NCBI GenBank assembly: GCA_036897095.1
Contig: JAYMSP010001793.1
Span: forward strand, 1-28,803
Reading direction: 5' to 3'
From: Plantago elongata
Taxonomy: Eukaryota; Streptophyta; Magnoliopsida; Lamiales; Plantaginaceae
DNA length: 28,803 nucleotides
Positions 1 through 16,800 of the stretch are shown here, piece by piece (position 1 is the first letter of the stretch; each line of letters opens with the position of its first letter). The notes beneath the pieces are model-generated. The model did no database searches. It had not been told where the DNA came from and worked only from the letters and a program-made list of their open reading frames with translations. The position numbers and the translations under genes were made by a program.

Positions 1-64
1 AGGCAAGGTATTAATGTATCTTTGGGTCTGTGGAGCTATGATTTTGATTTCTAAATATAGTTGG

Positions 65-160
65 AAACGCAGCAAGTAAAACACAAAACTGAGAAGAAAC
101 GCAGCAAGTAAAACACAAAACTGAGAAGAAACGCATCAAGTAAAACACAATTACCGAATC
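65..160. repeat. 32-bp direct tandem repeat, 3 copies
   Basis: A 32-base unit starting aaacgcagcaagtaaaac begins at 65, 97 and 129. The first two copies are nearly identical. The third has one change (gcagc to gcatc) and breaks off after acacaa. No coding capacity is apparent. It leads into the purine-rich tract that follows and may belong to the same decayed element. Confidence 0.9.
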
Positions 161-290
161 AATTACCGGCGGAAGAAGAAACGCGGCGGAAGAAGGTGAA
201 ACGGCGGAAGAAGGACCGAAATTGAGAAGAAACGAAGAAGAAGAAAAGAAAGAAAACGAAGAAACGAAGAAGAAGAAACTGCGTGCTACT
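161..290. repeat. Purine-rich GAA / cggcggaagaag low-complexity tract
   Basis: The motif ggcggaagaag recurs imperfectly at about 167, 185 and 204, and then grades into an almost pure A/G run to about 285. The strand composition is strongly skewed. I see no open reading frame of note in it. Confidence 0.7.
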
Positions 291-344
291 GATCTGATTT
301 CGATTTAGGGCTGTTCTAATCTGCTGTGTTGAGTTTTTTTTTTT

Positions 345-545
345 TTAATTTGTTCGAGCCGGCGGTTCGCCGGTTCCCGGTTCTCCGGCTCGGTCCGGCT
401 TTCTGCCGGCTCGGGCGGCTTTTTGAGATCCGGCTTTTTGCACGGCTTTTGATGCTACAACAGGCCGTTCGGGGGCGGTTTCACGGTCCAACCGGTCGGG
501 CCGGCTGGTCCGATTCGGCCTTTAAAACACAGGATTTTGTTTGAT
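345..545. mobile_element. GC-rich cggtt/ccggc-repeat block, possible hAT-type subterminal region
   Basis: About 190 bases are dense in short ccggtt, ccggctc and cggctt words, in sharp contrast with the AT-rich surroundings. Such degenerate clusters of short GC words are common in the subterminal regions of plant hAT elements, where transposase binds. I could not find the element's terminal inverted repeats or 8-bp target duplication, so the assignment is inference. The open frame across it looks like a by-product of its low stop-codon content, not a gene. Confidence 0.3.
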
Positions 546-552
546 AGGTTAA

Positions 553-707
553 GGGTATGTTTGTGAAAGTTAGTTGGTATCTTATTAAATAATTTTCTTT
601 TTAATAAATTAACTTGATTAGATTCTTAAACAAATTTACTTGACAAAGTGAGACTTTTTTATAAAAAATAATCTCATGAACCTGAAAAACTAATTGCAAA
701 CAGAGCC
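553..707. mobile_element. Tourist-like (PIF/Harbinger) MITE with TAA target duplication
   Basis: The left end reads gggtatgtttgtgaaagtta. The reverse complement of the right end reads ggctctgtttgcaattag, giving imperfect terminal inverted repeats around a shared tgtttg core. TAA stands directly outside both ends (550-552 and 708-710), as expected for the 3-bp target duplication of PIF/Harbinger elements. The 155-bp AT-rich interior has no coding capacity. The element ends only a few bases before the distal copy of the duplicated GBA2 3' block begins. Confidence 0.6.
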
Positions 708-712
708 TAAAA

Positions 713-1452
713 TCCATTTAACACCCACCTAAGTGATTTGGGTATTCAAAAGGTTACGGATTTAAAAGAACAAGTCTTGCAGGCAATTAAGTACTATGGA
801 AGAAACAAAGATTTTATACAGTGTTACAGTGAAAAGGTATTTATACCATCAAGAATGTGCATATCACTGTCTCGTAGTAATAACTAACGAAAACGATACA
901 TTAGAACGGTCTCCTTTCTTGCTACTACACATCTAGGCTCCCGTTGTTACATCAAGGAAACACCATTTAACATGGTATCTCTCTCTCAATAAATCGGATA
1001 GTAATTAGTATGATGAGAGACCTGCACAGAATTGTCAACCTAGCAAGCACATTGGAACACAACGTTATTAAAGCACTTTGTCTTGTTCTTTATCTTCCGA
1101 ACACCGGATTGTTTTTCAGAAGCAATTGAAGACAGGGCATCTACATGAGTTCTGTCCATGATATATTTATCTTTGGTGCTTCAAGGATAGACGTCTGAGT
1201 GGACAACGCCCACAACATCGCCCATATAGAAAGTGGCCTCATGTATACTAGAGACCGGATGTGGCCATCAGTTGTCCAACCTTCTGGGGTTTGAAACGCA
1301 TATCTGCAAAGACAAAGATACAAATTTAGTTGCACAGGTAATGAAGTAGCAGAACTTGAACTAATCTCCAACGAGAACAGAAAAGCACACCCTTGTTGAA
1401 AGGTTTGTGTTTGCAATGCTTTTCTAAAGTGCTAATCTATGTTTCTAACTTG
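713..1452. repeat. Distal copy of the duplicated GBA2 3'-end block
   Basis: This block matches 8034-8942 in the same orientation. Shared stretches include the run-in (acacccacc ... aagtgat), the 3'-UTR-like stretch (ctcctttcttgctactac), the whole last coding exon, and about 140 bases of the intron upstream of it (aatgaagtagca). Similarity fades near 1452 on one side and 713 on the other. The proximal copy holds about 140 bases (around 8132-8275) that are absent here. Substitutions and small indels are scattered throughout, so the duplication is not recent. Confidence 0.9.
1040..1303 (-). pseudogene. Frameshifted duplicate of the last exon of the glucosylceramidase gene
   Basis: Read on the minus strand, this is a second copy of GBA2 exon 18. 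The splice acceptor (tttgcag before atatg) is intact. The first 50 or so codons carry the GH116 C-terminal motif [14 protein letters not shown] and MRPLSIWAM with a few substitutions relative to the working copy. Near 1170 the sequence aatatatc replaces gatatc, a 2-base gain that shifts the frame, so translation stops at 1141-1143 after ...SWTELM. Beyond the shift the old frame is still recognisable down to a TAG at 1040-1042, the position of the working stop codon. No other GBA2 exon is found near it, so it is either a lone exon duplication or the last remnant of a tandem gene copy. It could still be spliced as an alternative terminal exon with a shorter C-terminus. Confidence 0.85.
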
Positions 1453-2439
1453 AAATTAAGCACACCCTCAATTTTTGTTAATGTTTGATTTAATAAAATT
1501 AAAACCCATAGCTTCAATCACTTAATTTTATAACCTAGAGGATACAAAGAAGAAACGAAACAAATTGTAAGAGGTAGAATTGATTTGGGTATATTTGTCA
1601 AATCATATTATGTGATGGGCGACAATAAGAGTCACAATGCACATGCCATGGCCCGGTTTCATATTTCCTAGTCTTCAACTCAAACAAGAACGAAAGTCAT
1701 GCCAAATTATGGGGCAAGCAAGGAGAATACAAGTTACAGGTTATTATAATTAGCGATGGAAATTCACAAGCATGTAAAACGCAGAACATGTTATGGATAC
1801 TACTGCAGTAAATCTGTAACTCAAACAACAAACGGAAACCACTTCTATCAACCTAACTTATATATATGAGCATCAAGAGTCAGCAAGAAGAACGCAGGCA
1901 AGACTGATAAATCTTTCTTAGAGCACATTATAGATAATGACAGACCACATTAAACTGATCATCAGCAAGACTACAAGGGGTATGTATGGCTTCAACTTAC
2001 ATTCCAAAGCTTCTTTATCACATAAGCAAGCAAGTCTATACAGGCACACTGAAGCCAGTAGACCTGATACCAAAGAGTCAAAGACCATAACCAAAAATCA
2101 CAAAACTAGTGGATCAACAAATCCAGTGAGTTACTGAGAATGCCCCATCATACTAAATATACTTTAATAGTGCAGTAGTAGGCACCGATTAAGGGTAAGA
2201 ACCATTTTCAGCTATACACAACAGCTCAAGAGTTTCAAAACCACAAACTTAACAAAGGTGAATGTTAAAGCATCATATTGAAAATTCTCGAATAAAAAGA
2301 TAATCAAAGTACTGATATTTGCAATTTACTTGGACTAGATTGCAAAGAATTCAAAACTTTAGGGACCGAAATAGAAGGTGCGAATAAATTCCGGCCTGAT
2401 TTAGAAGATAAGAGAGGAGAGAATAATAGATTATAATTC
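1453..2439. other. Non-coding stretch with no recognised feature
   Basis: This is AT-rich sequence with only short, unconvincing open frames. I see no domain, splice-consistent exon chain, terminal repeat or RNA gene. It lies between the duplicated GBA2 exon block and the Copia fragment. Confidence 0.5.
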
Positions 2440-3269
2440 TCGTGTTCCAAAGAGTCGTCTGGTGCTTCAGCTTGTTTCGGGTTTATTCGAAGCTTACAAA
2501 GGCGTGGGTACCCAGATTCGCCATGCCAATACCTTACTATCCTTCTCCGAAGCTCATTCCTCTCTTTGCCTTGAGGAACGGGAACTTGCTCCTTCTTTGT
2601 CTACAAGTACTGGAGCTACTTTGGTGACTTCTCATCTTGATGATCAACCCGATAACTCCAACCAACAACGTAATCGCAATACTAGAAAGGTAACGGATAA
2701 GGAAAGAAGGGCAAAGGCAACGAGAAGAAAGGAAAAGGCAACGGTCAAGGGAACAATGGACCCGTGACTAGCAACAGCCCACGGCTAATCCTTGGTCAAC
2801 TAATCAACCCTGCTACTGGTAGTGGGTGCCACAGTTCCAGCCGTATCAACCATACATGACGCCACCTCCATGTCCGTATCTGGCAGCCCCTTCGGCCCGT
2901 CCTTCGCCGAACTCGACTACTCGACAGCCCGCCGTTCCATAGGCACCGCCATACCAAGCATATGGTGCTACAAGTGCTCCGTATGGTCCTTACCTTCCAA
3001 CTGACGTCAATGTTGCAATGCACATGATGTTGTTGAACCAGCCCGACCCCACTTGCTATATGGATTCTGGAGCGTCATCGCACATGACCTCCTCGAATGG
3101 TACACTCTCGTCTTATTTTAATTCTAGCATTCATAATCCTATTGTCGTTGCTAATGGTCAATTTATTCCAGTTCGTGGGTGTGGGAATACTACCTTGCTT
3201 TCCAAAATTCGTCCCCTTCATCTAATAAGTGTCTTGCATGCTCCTAAAATCGTTAAGAATCTATATTAA
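2440..3269 (+). mobile_element. Copia retrotransposon fragment: end of gag and start of protease, degenerate
   Basis: Conceptual translation across several frames gives the end of a Ty1/Copia gag. It starts with the UBN2-type motif LQLVSGLFEAYKGVGTQIR and LSFSEAHSSLCLEEREL at about 2465-2585, then a basic linker, then a P/Q/Y-rich stretch at about 2825-3000. The aspartic protease start follows at about 3051-3265, with YMDSGASSHMT (DSGA catalytic motif), VANGQ and VLHAPKIVKNL. Frame changes and stops between these blocks mean it cannot be expressed as one polyprotein. Integrase, reverse transcriptase, RNase H and both LTRs are absent; homology stops abruptly near 3269. It is therefore a truncated remnant on the strand opposite to the host genes. 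Confidence 0.85.
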
Positions 3270-3439
3270 TTAATTTGCAAATATATTCTATTAAGTATTA
3301 ATTTTTTCAGCAATAGGTATCGATTTATATAAGTGTTCTATTATTAATGCATATAATAATATTTTCGCATTTACTCTAATGCGTTGGAAATAGACAGAAA
3401 TTAGTAAATAAAAAGTTCCTTATTGCTTTAAGATGCGTG

Positions 3440-3870
3440 GCTAAGATGATCACAAAATTGAAACATTGTTGCCCAAAGAAATACAAACTCCAAAATTTTG
3501 TCAGTGTTATATGTATGACAATGAACACGAAAGTGACAACATGATTAATGCTCCCAGATGCAATTTTTTTGAACCTCTACACTCAATTTCATGCATCTTT
3601 CACAATTTTTGTTTAAATAAAAAAATATTTGGTATACATCATTTATCATTAGAATTATAGATGATCGACGGTATATATATATATTTTAATTATCGTAAAG
3701 CCAAACCAATTCAGCTGGTGTGGAAACTGATTTCGCAACACTCATAAAAAAATCATGGGGAAAGAGAACAATCCATTTGCAAAACTATACAAGATGGGTA
3801 TACATCGTATCTCCCTTGATAATGCCTATGAGGTGGGCCTTCGACTTATTGCATGACGTATGGGGATGGA
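3440..3870 (+). mobile_element. Decayed Helitron Rep N-terminal domain (Helitron_like_N)
   Basis: Three-frame reading shows LLPKEIQTPKFCQCYMYDNE at about 3467-3526, which fits the family block of the form LLP.EG..PKFAQLYIYDTENE. Further on, at about 3763-3852, NPFAKLYKMG and DNAYEVGLRLI resemble the region that follows it in plant Helitron proteins. The part between is poorly conserved and contains stops. The HUH and two-tyrosine catalytic motifs of the Rep nuclease are not recognisable. This is inactive remnant DNA in the same orientation as the helicase pieces downstream. Confidence 0.6.
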
Positions 3871-4189
3871 AAAACTTACAATTAGCCTTGCATTAAAAGT
3901 GATTCCTTCGTAGAGGATGATGAGTGACGAAACTTACATGCAAAAAATTATTTTATGGTTAAGAGTAACCTTCTTTTACAAATTTCCTACTTTCCGTCCA
4001 TGTGGAAGACGGATAGTATCCCGATATTCATATAAGTATTGAGAAAAGATGACAAATTCTATTCTAATTGAGTTCTTAGATTTTCGAATACAAGATAGGA
4101 ATAATGAAGGTCATCAACTCATACTTGACAATACATCATTTACTACAATTCATTTTTGATTCTAGATGGGATATTATATTTGAAGTACT

Positions 4190-4870
4190 TTGTGCTCTGT
4201 TTCAATCGGTATCTTATTATTGCTATTTACAAGGGTAGAACTGCTCATTCAAGATATTAAATACAATTGAATATACATTTATACTCGATATGGAGTAAGA
4301 TTACGCTTGATTCTGATGCAACGTGTCTACTCAAAGAAACCAACCATATTTTATGGGACGAGACTAAAGTGATAAATATGCATTGTATTGAAGCGCTTGA
4401 TATGAGTTCAAGGGATTTTGTACATCGACTAACCACACAATTTGAAAGTTTGGTTGAACAGATACTTCAAACAAATAAACAAATACTGAAAGTGGCTCCG
4501 AGTGGGTCTAGATCTAACATTCTTAATGCAACAATATGCTCATTCAAAATATGAGATTCATGTGTGGTCCTCAGACTTACAAAGAACATGCGACTTAAGG
4601 TAACTAAATATTTGTTCATTTATAGTACTTTTTTATTTTAGTAATATGTGTTTCTTTCTTTATACTGTAAAGTGTGATTTGTTTTTTCTTTTAGGCTAGT
4701 ATGTTAAAGTTGAGATTCATGAGATGAGATAATTCACAAAGTGGATACTACAGGTTGGTGATAAGGTCGATGAGGCTGATATTAAGATACAAGAAGACAT
4801 TCTTTTTCAAAAAGTGTGTGATCATATTGATATTCCTACAAATATAGAAAGCACATATCCTACTTGGGAA
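4190..4870 (+). mobile_element. Decayed Helitron helicase fragment, copy A
   Basis: Reading across frames recovers PIF1-type Helitron helicase blocks in their normal order. GRTAHSRY lies at about 4235-4258. ATCLLKETNHILWDETKV with MHCIEALD at about 4318-4400 covers the DEAD-like Walker B region, where the usual DEAP is DETK here. SRSNILNAT follows at about 4507-4533, then VLRLTKNMRL at about 4566-4596 across a stop, and FTKWILQVGD ... IPTNIESTYP at about 4735-4862. In active Helitrons this domain unwinds DNA during rolling-circle transposition. The Walker A loop is not visible, and stops and frameshifts show that it is dead. A second copy follows directly. Confidence 0.75.
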
Positions 4871-5480
4871 GTAAGTTTATACATGATTCTGATGTAACAT
4901 GTCTACTCAATAAAATGAACTTATTATATAGAACGAGGCTATAACCAAGTTCATTGTTTTGAAGCGCACCATAGGAATTTTAGGTATGTCATGCATTGAC
5001 TAGCCAAACCATTAGACGATTTAATTATTTTAATTGAAGGAGAGTTTAGATATGTACCACAATTGATTCAGAGAGGGTCTAGATTCGACATTGTTAATGC
5101 AACAATATGCTCATTCAAAATATGAGATTTATTGAGTTCTAGAGTTTCAAGGAGCACGTGATTGCAGGTAACTAAGTGTTTGTTTCACTTATGATAATTT
5201 GATTTTAGTAATAATACACATTGGAGATGGAGTTGTCGGCGGTGATAATGATAGTGGGATGCATAAGAATTCCAAAGTACATTTTTATTCAAGAAGTGTG
5301 ATTATATACATACCATTGTTCCAAGAACATATATATTCTAACCATGAGCGTATATCTAATCCATATCTTGATCCACATTATTTTCATATACATTTTAATG
5401 TATTATTTTTACTCCCACAAATGATATACTCCATGTGGTCCAATAAAAGATTTCCAGGTTTCCTTATTTGAAGAACCACT
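4871..5480 (+). mobile_element. Decayed Helitron helicase fragment, copy B (partial repeat of copy A)
   Basis: About 575 bases after the matching points of copy A, the same helicase segment recurs. The nucleotide match is clearest at 5078-5130, where aatgcaacaatatgctcatt and the bases around it repeat 4507-4559 almost exactly. Translated blocks include DIVNAT, IHIGDGVVGGDNDSG at about 5210-5255, and QEHIYSNHERIS at about 5321-5356. DPHYF at about 5374 extends further toward the helicase C-terminus than copy A. Frameshifts and stops are present. The repeat may reflect two Helitrons that inserted next to each other, or an internal tandem duplication. Confidence 0.75.
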
Positions 5481-5789
5481 ACAAACTAACAATAGATGAA
5501 CGTTTTCCTAAATTTTAACAATCTTATTTTTTTCATTCGAATGAGGGGCACTGGTGCTACCTTCAATAGAATTGGTGTTCACTTAACAACATGCACTTAT
5601 CATTGATTATAATTCATTACACATTATGTATGTTAATTATATTTTACGTGATTATTATTTCAATTTTTATTTAAGTTTATTATTGTAATTGATATTATAT
5701 AATGAAAATAGATCCACATTTCCACGCAACCCATATATGATGCTCAAATATCAAGTACAGAGCAACATGGAACTATAACATCCATCGAT
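5481..5789. other. AT-rich spacer between Helitron pieces
   Basis: I see no further Helitron motif or other gene here. The sequence includes long A/T runs around 5620-5710. Confidence 0.4.
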
Positions 5790-6038
5790 CAATAGTATGC
5801 CTCACAAAGGAAGAGATAAAATTGTCGTTAATTTCATTGATCGAGAAAATGGGGTTAAGATTATGAGGCGTATGAATTGTCATTATGAGTATCCATGCTA
5901 AGCAGTGTTGTGGATATTAGAATCTCCGACGAATTATAAGATTTATGTTGTTAAGAGATTGGCATTCCATTTGAAGAATGAACAATTTGTTCCTTTAAAT
6001 GATGGTGGGTGTGTGCCAGATGTCGTCAACAATGCCAA
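5790..6038 (+). mobile_element. Decayed Helitron segment between Rep and helicase, first half
   Basis: Translation gives KGRDKIVVNFID, then MRRMNCHYEYPC at about 5860-5898, and AVLWILESPTNYKI with RLAFHLKNEQFVPLNDG at about 5908-6005. This matches the conserved Helitron region of the form DCRY.S..EA.WRI, then RL.FHL..EQ, found between the Rep and helicase domains. A TAA interrupts the segment at 5899-5901, where the family has a sense codon. The frame runs up to a TRIM-like element at 6039, and the continuation of this protein region resumes beyond that element at about 6696. Confidence 0.75.
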
Positions 6039-6267
6039 TGCAATACCAAATTCCACATCGATTGAGAGTGAAAGTGATGAATGGTATATATGTAGACCAC
6101 AACTCTTCTATGGTATGAGGCCTTTTGGGGATTCCAAAAGTAAATTTGTGTGGGTTCCGACCCAAAGAGAACAATACTATACCAACAAAAGGTGTGTAAG
6201 ACAGTCATAAGTAACCCCGCATGCTCAATGGGCCGAATCTCGGCCCATTGGTGGTTGGATCGTTATA
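6039..6267. repeat. Left LTR of the TRIM-like element
   Basis: This repeat aligns base by base with 6469-6695 over almost its full length, starting tgcaatacc against tgtaataaa. Divergence between the two repeats is substantial, so the insertion is old. Confidence 0.75.
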
Positions 6268-6269
6268 AT

Positions 6270-6281
6270 TGGTATCCGGGC
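6270..6281 (+). other. Degenerate primer-binding site (initiator Met tRNA type)
   Basis: The sequence tggtatccgggc departs at a few bases from tggtatcagagc, the common plant retrotransposon primer-binding site. It lies immediately downstream of the left LTR, as expected. Confidence 0.55.
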
Positions 6282-6468
6282 GGGACAATCCAGAATTGCA
6301 TGAACTATGTGATATGCGGGGCAAAGTGCTCAAATGTATGGGTGGTGGGAGCCACCACTTAAGCCCGTAGGGGCCACCGCTAGAGTCCTTCACGGATGGT
6401 TGGTCTTGGGACAGACAGTAGACCCATAAGAAAGATCGCAGGGACGTCGAGAATTTAAGGGTGTAGAT

Positions 6469-6695
6469 TGTAATAAACAACATCCACATTGGTTGAGAGT
6501 GAAACGGATAAATGGTATATATGTAGACCACCACTCTCCTATGGTATGAGGCATTTTGGGGATTCCAAAGCAAATTCTTACGGGCACCGATCAAGCGGAC
6601 AATATCACACCCATGAGATATGTGTGGGACAATCATAAGTAACCTCGCCGGCTCAATAGCTCGGGTTTCGGACCATTAGTGGTCAGTTCGTTACA
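6469..6695. repeat. Right LTR of the TRIM-like element
   Basis: This is the second copy of the 6039-6267 repeat. It ends in cgttaca at 6695, and the Helitron coding remnant resumes directly after it. Confidence 0.75.
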
Positions 6696-6940
6696 ATCAA
6701 TGTCAAACAAGTGCAGTTTTTGCATTGGTTCGAGTTCAACAAAATAAATCCTCGAAAATTGACTTATGCTAAAATTACCCGATATCATTGTTGAAAAAAT
6801 GAACATAAAATATTATATGTATGAAAACAAACAAACAAACAAGGTTTTCGGTTGAATGTCGTTGATTGTGTTGTTCAAAATATCACAAGGATGCATGTGA
6901 CGTTATGGGCCTCTTATTGAGTGGTGGAGGGTATATTAGT
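6696..6940 (+). mobile_element. Decayed Helitron segment between Rep and helicase, second half
   Basis: After the TRIM, translation gives QFLHWFEFNKINPRKLTYAK at about 6713-6772, matching the Helitron block of the form F..WFEANK.YP....LTYA.F. At about 6884-6920, in another frame, HKDACDVMGLL corresponds to the block of the form YKDACYALGLL. These blocks normally follow the FHL..EQ block seen at 5908-6005. This shows that 5790-6038 and 6696-6940 were one continuous coding stretch before the TRIM arrived. Stops and shifts make it non-functional. Confidence 0.7.
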
Positions 6941-8033
6941 GGTTTTAACTTTTAAAGTGGCAAGTCTATGGGGAATTATGATTTTTTTGCAACACCTTCT
7001 TATAAAAATGTTGTTCCTTACACTATATGTTGAGGCCTAGGTGTGTGGAACAAAACATGAAATATATTATCAAACGACATTCTATATGATCAACAAATGA
7101 TACTCAACAATTCCAGTACACTAAATTTACATACTATATAGCCATTCTCATATTTAATAACAACCAATTTAAATTTTGTATTCAATTGTCATATCGCGAT
7201 TAGAGATGTAAATAGCTCCATCGGAGAGTTGTTTACAACTTCAATTGGATTTGTTTCGGTTCCATGAGTAGCCGTTTGACTTCCATCGGAGTTTCAATTT
7301 CGACCCAGATTACCGAATTTGTTGTTGGAGTTGGGAGTTTTTTTAAGACGGTAAGGAAGGAGGAAGGGAGGGAAATGAATTGGTATACTTTAAAATAAAT
7401 TTGTTGATGTTTAATACAATAATATTGAGTCATTGTTGTAATTTATAAAATATTAGAGTTAAATGTGCAGTAAATCGAAAATTGTGAATCGCAACCAAGT
7501 CCAATTATTTTATTTTGTATTTATTTTATTTATGGTCAACTAAAAAAAAGATTTTGGGTGTATATGTAATTATTTGAATATAGATGATGAATATGTAATT
7601 GGCTCAAATTTAAGGGGTAAGAAACATAATTTTCCTTCAATATTGGATTATATGAATCAAATTAACACGTCAAAGATGTCCAGAGATAACGTTGAATTTT
7701 TTAGCGTTGCCTACGAATTCATCGGTGAAAGCAAGTTAGGTTTAACAGAACAATACTCGACTCGTTTAATCACACTACTTGGGATCATCTCATTTCTAGT
7801 GCTCCACGAGTCGAGCTATTCGAGCTGAGTTCGAAAAAACTCGAGTTCGAATTTTATTTACAATTTAGAAAAGTTCCAAACTTGATAATGGGTATTCGAC
7901 TCGAAAGTTCTACAAGCTATTCGAATAATATTTATTACTAGTAATAATATATAACAAATATAGTAATATAATCCACTTCTAATTTATTAAACTTGAATTA
8001 ATTGGAAGTGGAAGCGCTGAGGTTTGGATTAAA
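6941..8033. other. AT-rich stretch with no recognised gene
   Basis: Several short open frames lack any recognisable motif. At about 7740-7925 short words such as actcgagttcgaa, cgagctattcgagctgag and attcgactcgaa recur in both orientations, a pattern seen in subterminal parts of plant DNA transposons. No terminal repeats could be paired, so this is only a hint. Confidence 0.4.
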
Positions 8034-8128
8034 ACACCTTTACACCCACCAAACTATTAAGTGATTTTGGTATTGGAAAGGTTTCAGATTTAAAAGAACA
8101 AAGTCAAGTAATTGAAGAAATAAAAAGA

Positions 8129-8149
8129 TTTTGGACTGTGAGTCCAAAA
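8129..8149. repeat. Perfect 9-bp hairpin with 3-base loop
   Basis: ttttggact and agtccaaaa are perfectly complementary around a gtg loop. It lies about 380 bases beyond the GBA2 stop codon, at one edge of the block found only in the proximal duplicate. It may mark the end of a small insertion or a structure in the 3' transcript region. Confidence 0.6.
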
Positions 8150-8530
8150 TATCTGGAGAATTCTAAGAAAAAAAGAAAATTCAACTGCATAATTAACACA
8201 CAAATATATATACAATATATAATTAATATATAATATTATAGGACTCATAAATTTTTGTTAAAGAATTTATACAACGTTGAATTATAACAAGTTGGATACA
8301 GTGGGAAGGTACTTATACCGTCAAGAATGTGCATATCATTGTCACGTAGTAACTTGTATACAATGTACAAGATTAACGAGAACGGTACATTAGAACGATC
8401 TCCTTTCTTGCTACTACGCATCTAAGTTCCCGTTGTTACATCAAGGAAACACCAGTTAACATGGCATCTCCCTCTCAAGAAATTGGATAGTAATTAGTAT
8501 GATGAGAGCCCTACAGAGGGACTTGTCAAG

Positions 8531-16321
<7,791 letters not shown>

Positions 16322-16800
16322 CTTTCCCTTCCCCCTAATTTTTATGTGTCTCTATGACTACAGAAAAGGAATCAAGATTGGATTTTTATGTGAAAAACAC
16401 TGAAAAAAAACCCAATGCCTTATCATCCAAATTGCTTTGTGCTAAATACAAAAAACTAAAACCAAAACCAAACAAGAAACCCAAAAACTTAGCTTCGAAT
16501 AATAACAAAACTCGAGTTTTAAGCCAACCCCTTGTATTATAGCTAAGCTAGATTGTTTTGAAGAAGATAAATCTGGAAATTTGACTTAAAGATTCAATCT
16601 TTAATGCTAAAACTTCAAGAAAAAGAGGTGATTAGATAAAGTTGGGATCAAATTTGGTACTTGGCTTGGTCTGGAGAAATACAATGAGAAAGAGATGCTG
16701 GTGTTTTGAACTTTCATGACTCATATGACTATGTATGTGTGACTGTGTGTATTTTTATCTTTTTCCTTTTTCTATCATGTGATGATTATTTCTATTTTAT
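16322..16800 (-). promoter_or_regulatory. Probable 5' leader and core promoter of the glucosylceramidase gene
   Basis: Upstream of the ATG (minus strand), A/C-rich sequence without long open frames continues for about 400 bases. A TATA-like gataaaaata lies at 16759-16750, followed downstream by a pyrimidine-rich tctctttctc at about 16701-16692, as in many plant core promoters. A leader of about 400 nt would result, possibly with an intron that I cannot place. The assignment rests on position and composition only. Confidence 0.3.

Larger units (their letters stand above)
6039..6695. mobile_element. TRIM-like LTR retrotransposon in miniature
   Basis: Two direct repeats of about 229 and 227 bases (6039-6267 and 6469-6695) flank about 200 bases of non-coding interior. 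Both repeats start with TG, carry tccacat and gagagtgaa near the start and atggtatgaggc in the middle, and end in gttata or gttaca. Just after the first repeat, tggtatccgggc at 6270-6281 resembles the plant initiator-Met tRNA primer-binding site. There is no gag or pol. This small two-LTR layout is the hallmark of TRIMs, which depend on proteins from other elements. It interrupts a Helitron coding remnant. caatgccaa before the left LTR and caatgtcaa after the right one may be a decayed target duplication. Confidence 0.75.

Noticed and set aside
326..544. 72-codon plus-strand open frame
   Set aside because: It coincides with the GC-rich word-repeat block, where stop codons are rare; no protein motif is present.
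1937..2137. 66-codon plus-strand open frame
   Set aside because: It has biased, low-information composition, no recognisable motif and no splice context.
6205..6636. 143-codon minus-strand open frame with repeated internal segments
   Set aside because: It crosses from the left LTR into the right LTR of the TRIM-like element; its internal repetition reflects the LTRs, not a protein family.
3721..7000. Apparent inverted similarity between gcaacactcataaaaaaatcatgg (3736) and the gattttttttgcaacacc-like stretch near 6979 as transposon terminal repeats
   Set aside because: The shared words do not align in consistent inverted orientation, and no target duplication flanks them.
7574..7828. 84-codon plus-strand open frame
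   Set aside because: No family resemblance was found, and it runs into the cgag-word repeat area; it is probably chance or transposon-derived.
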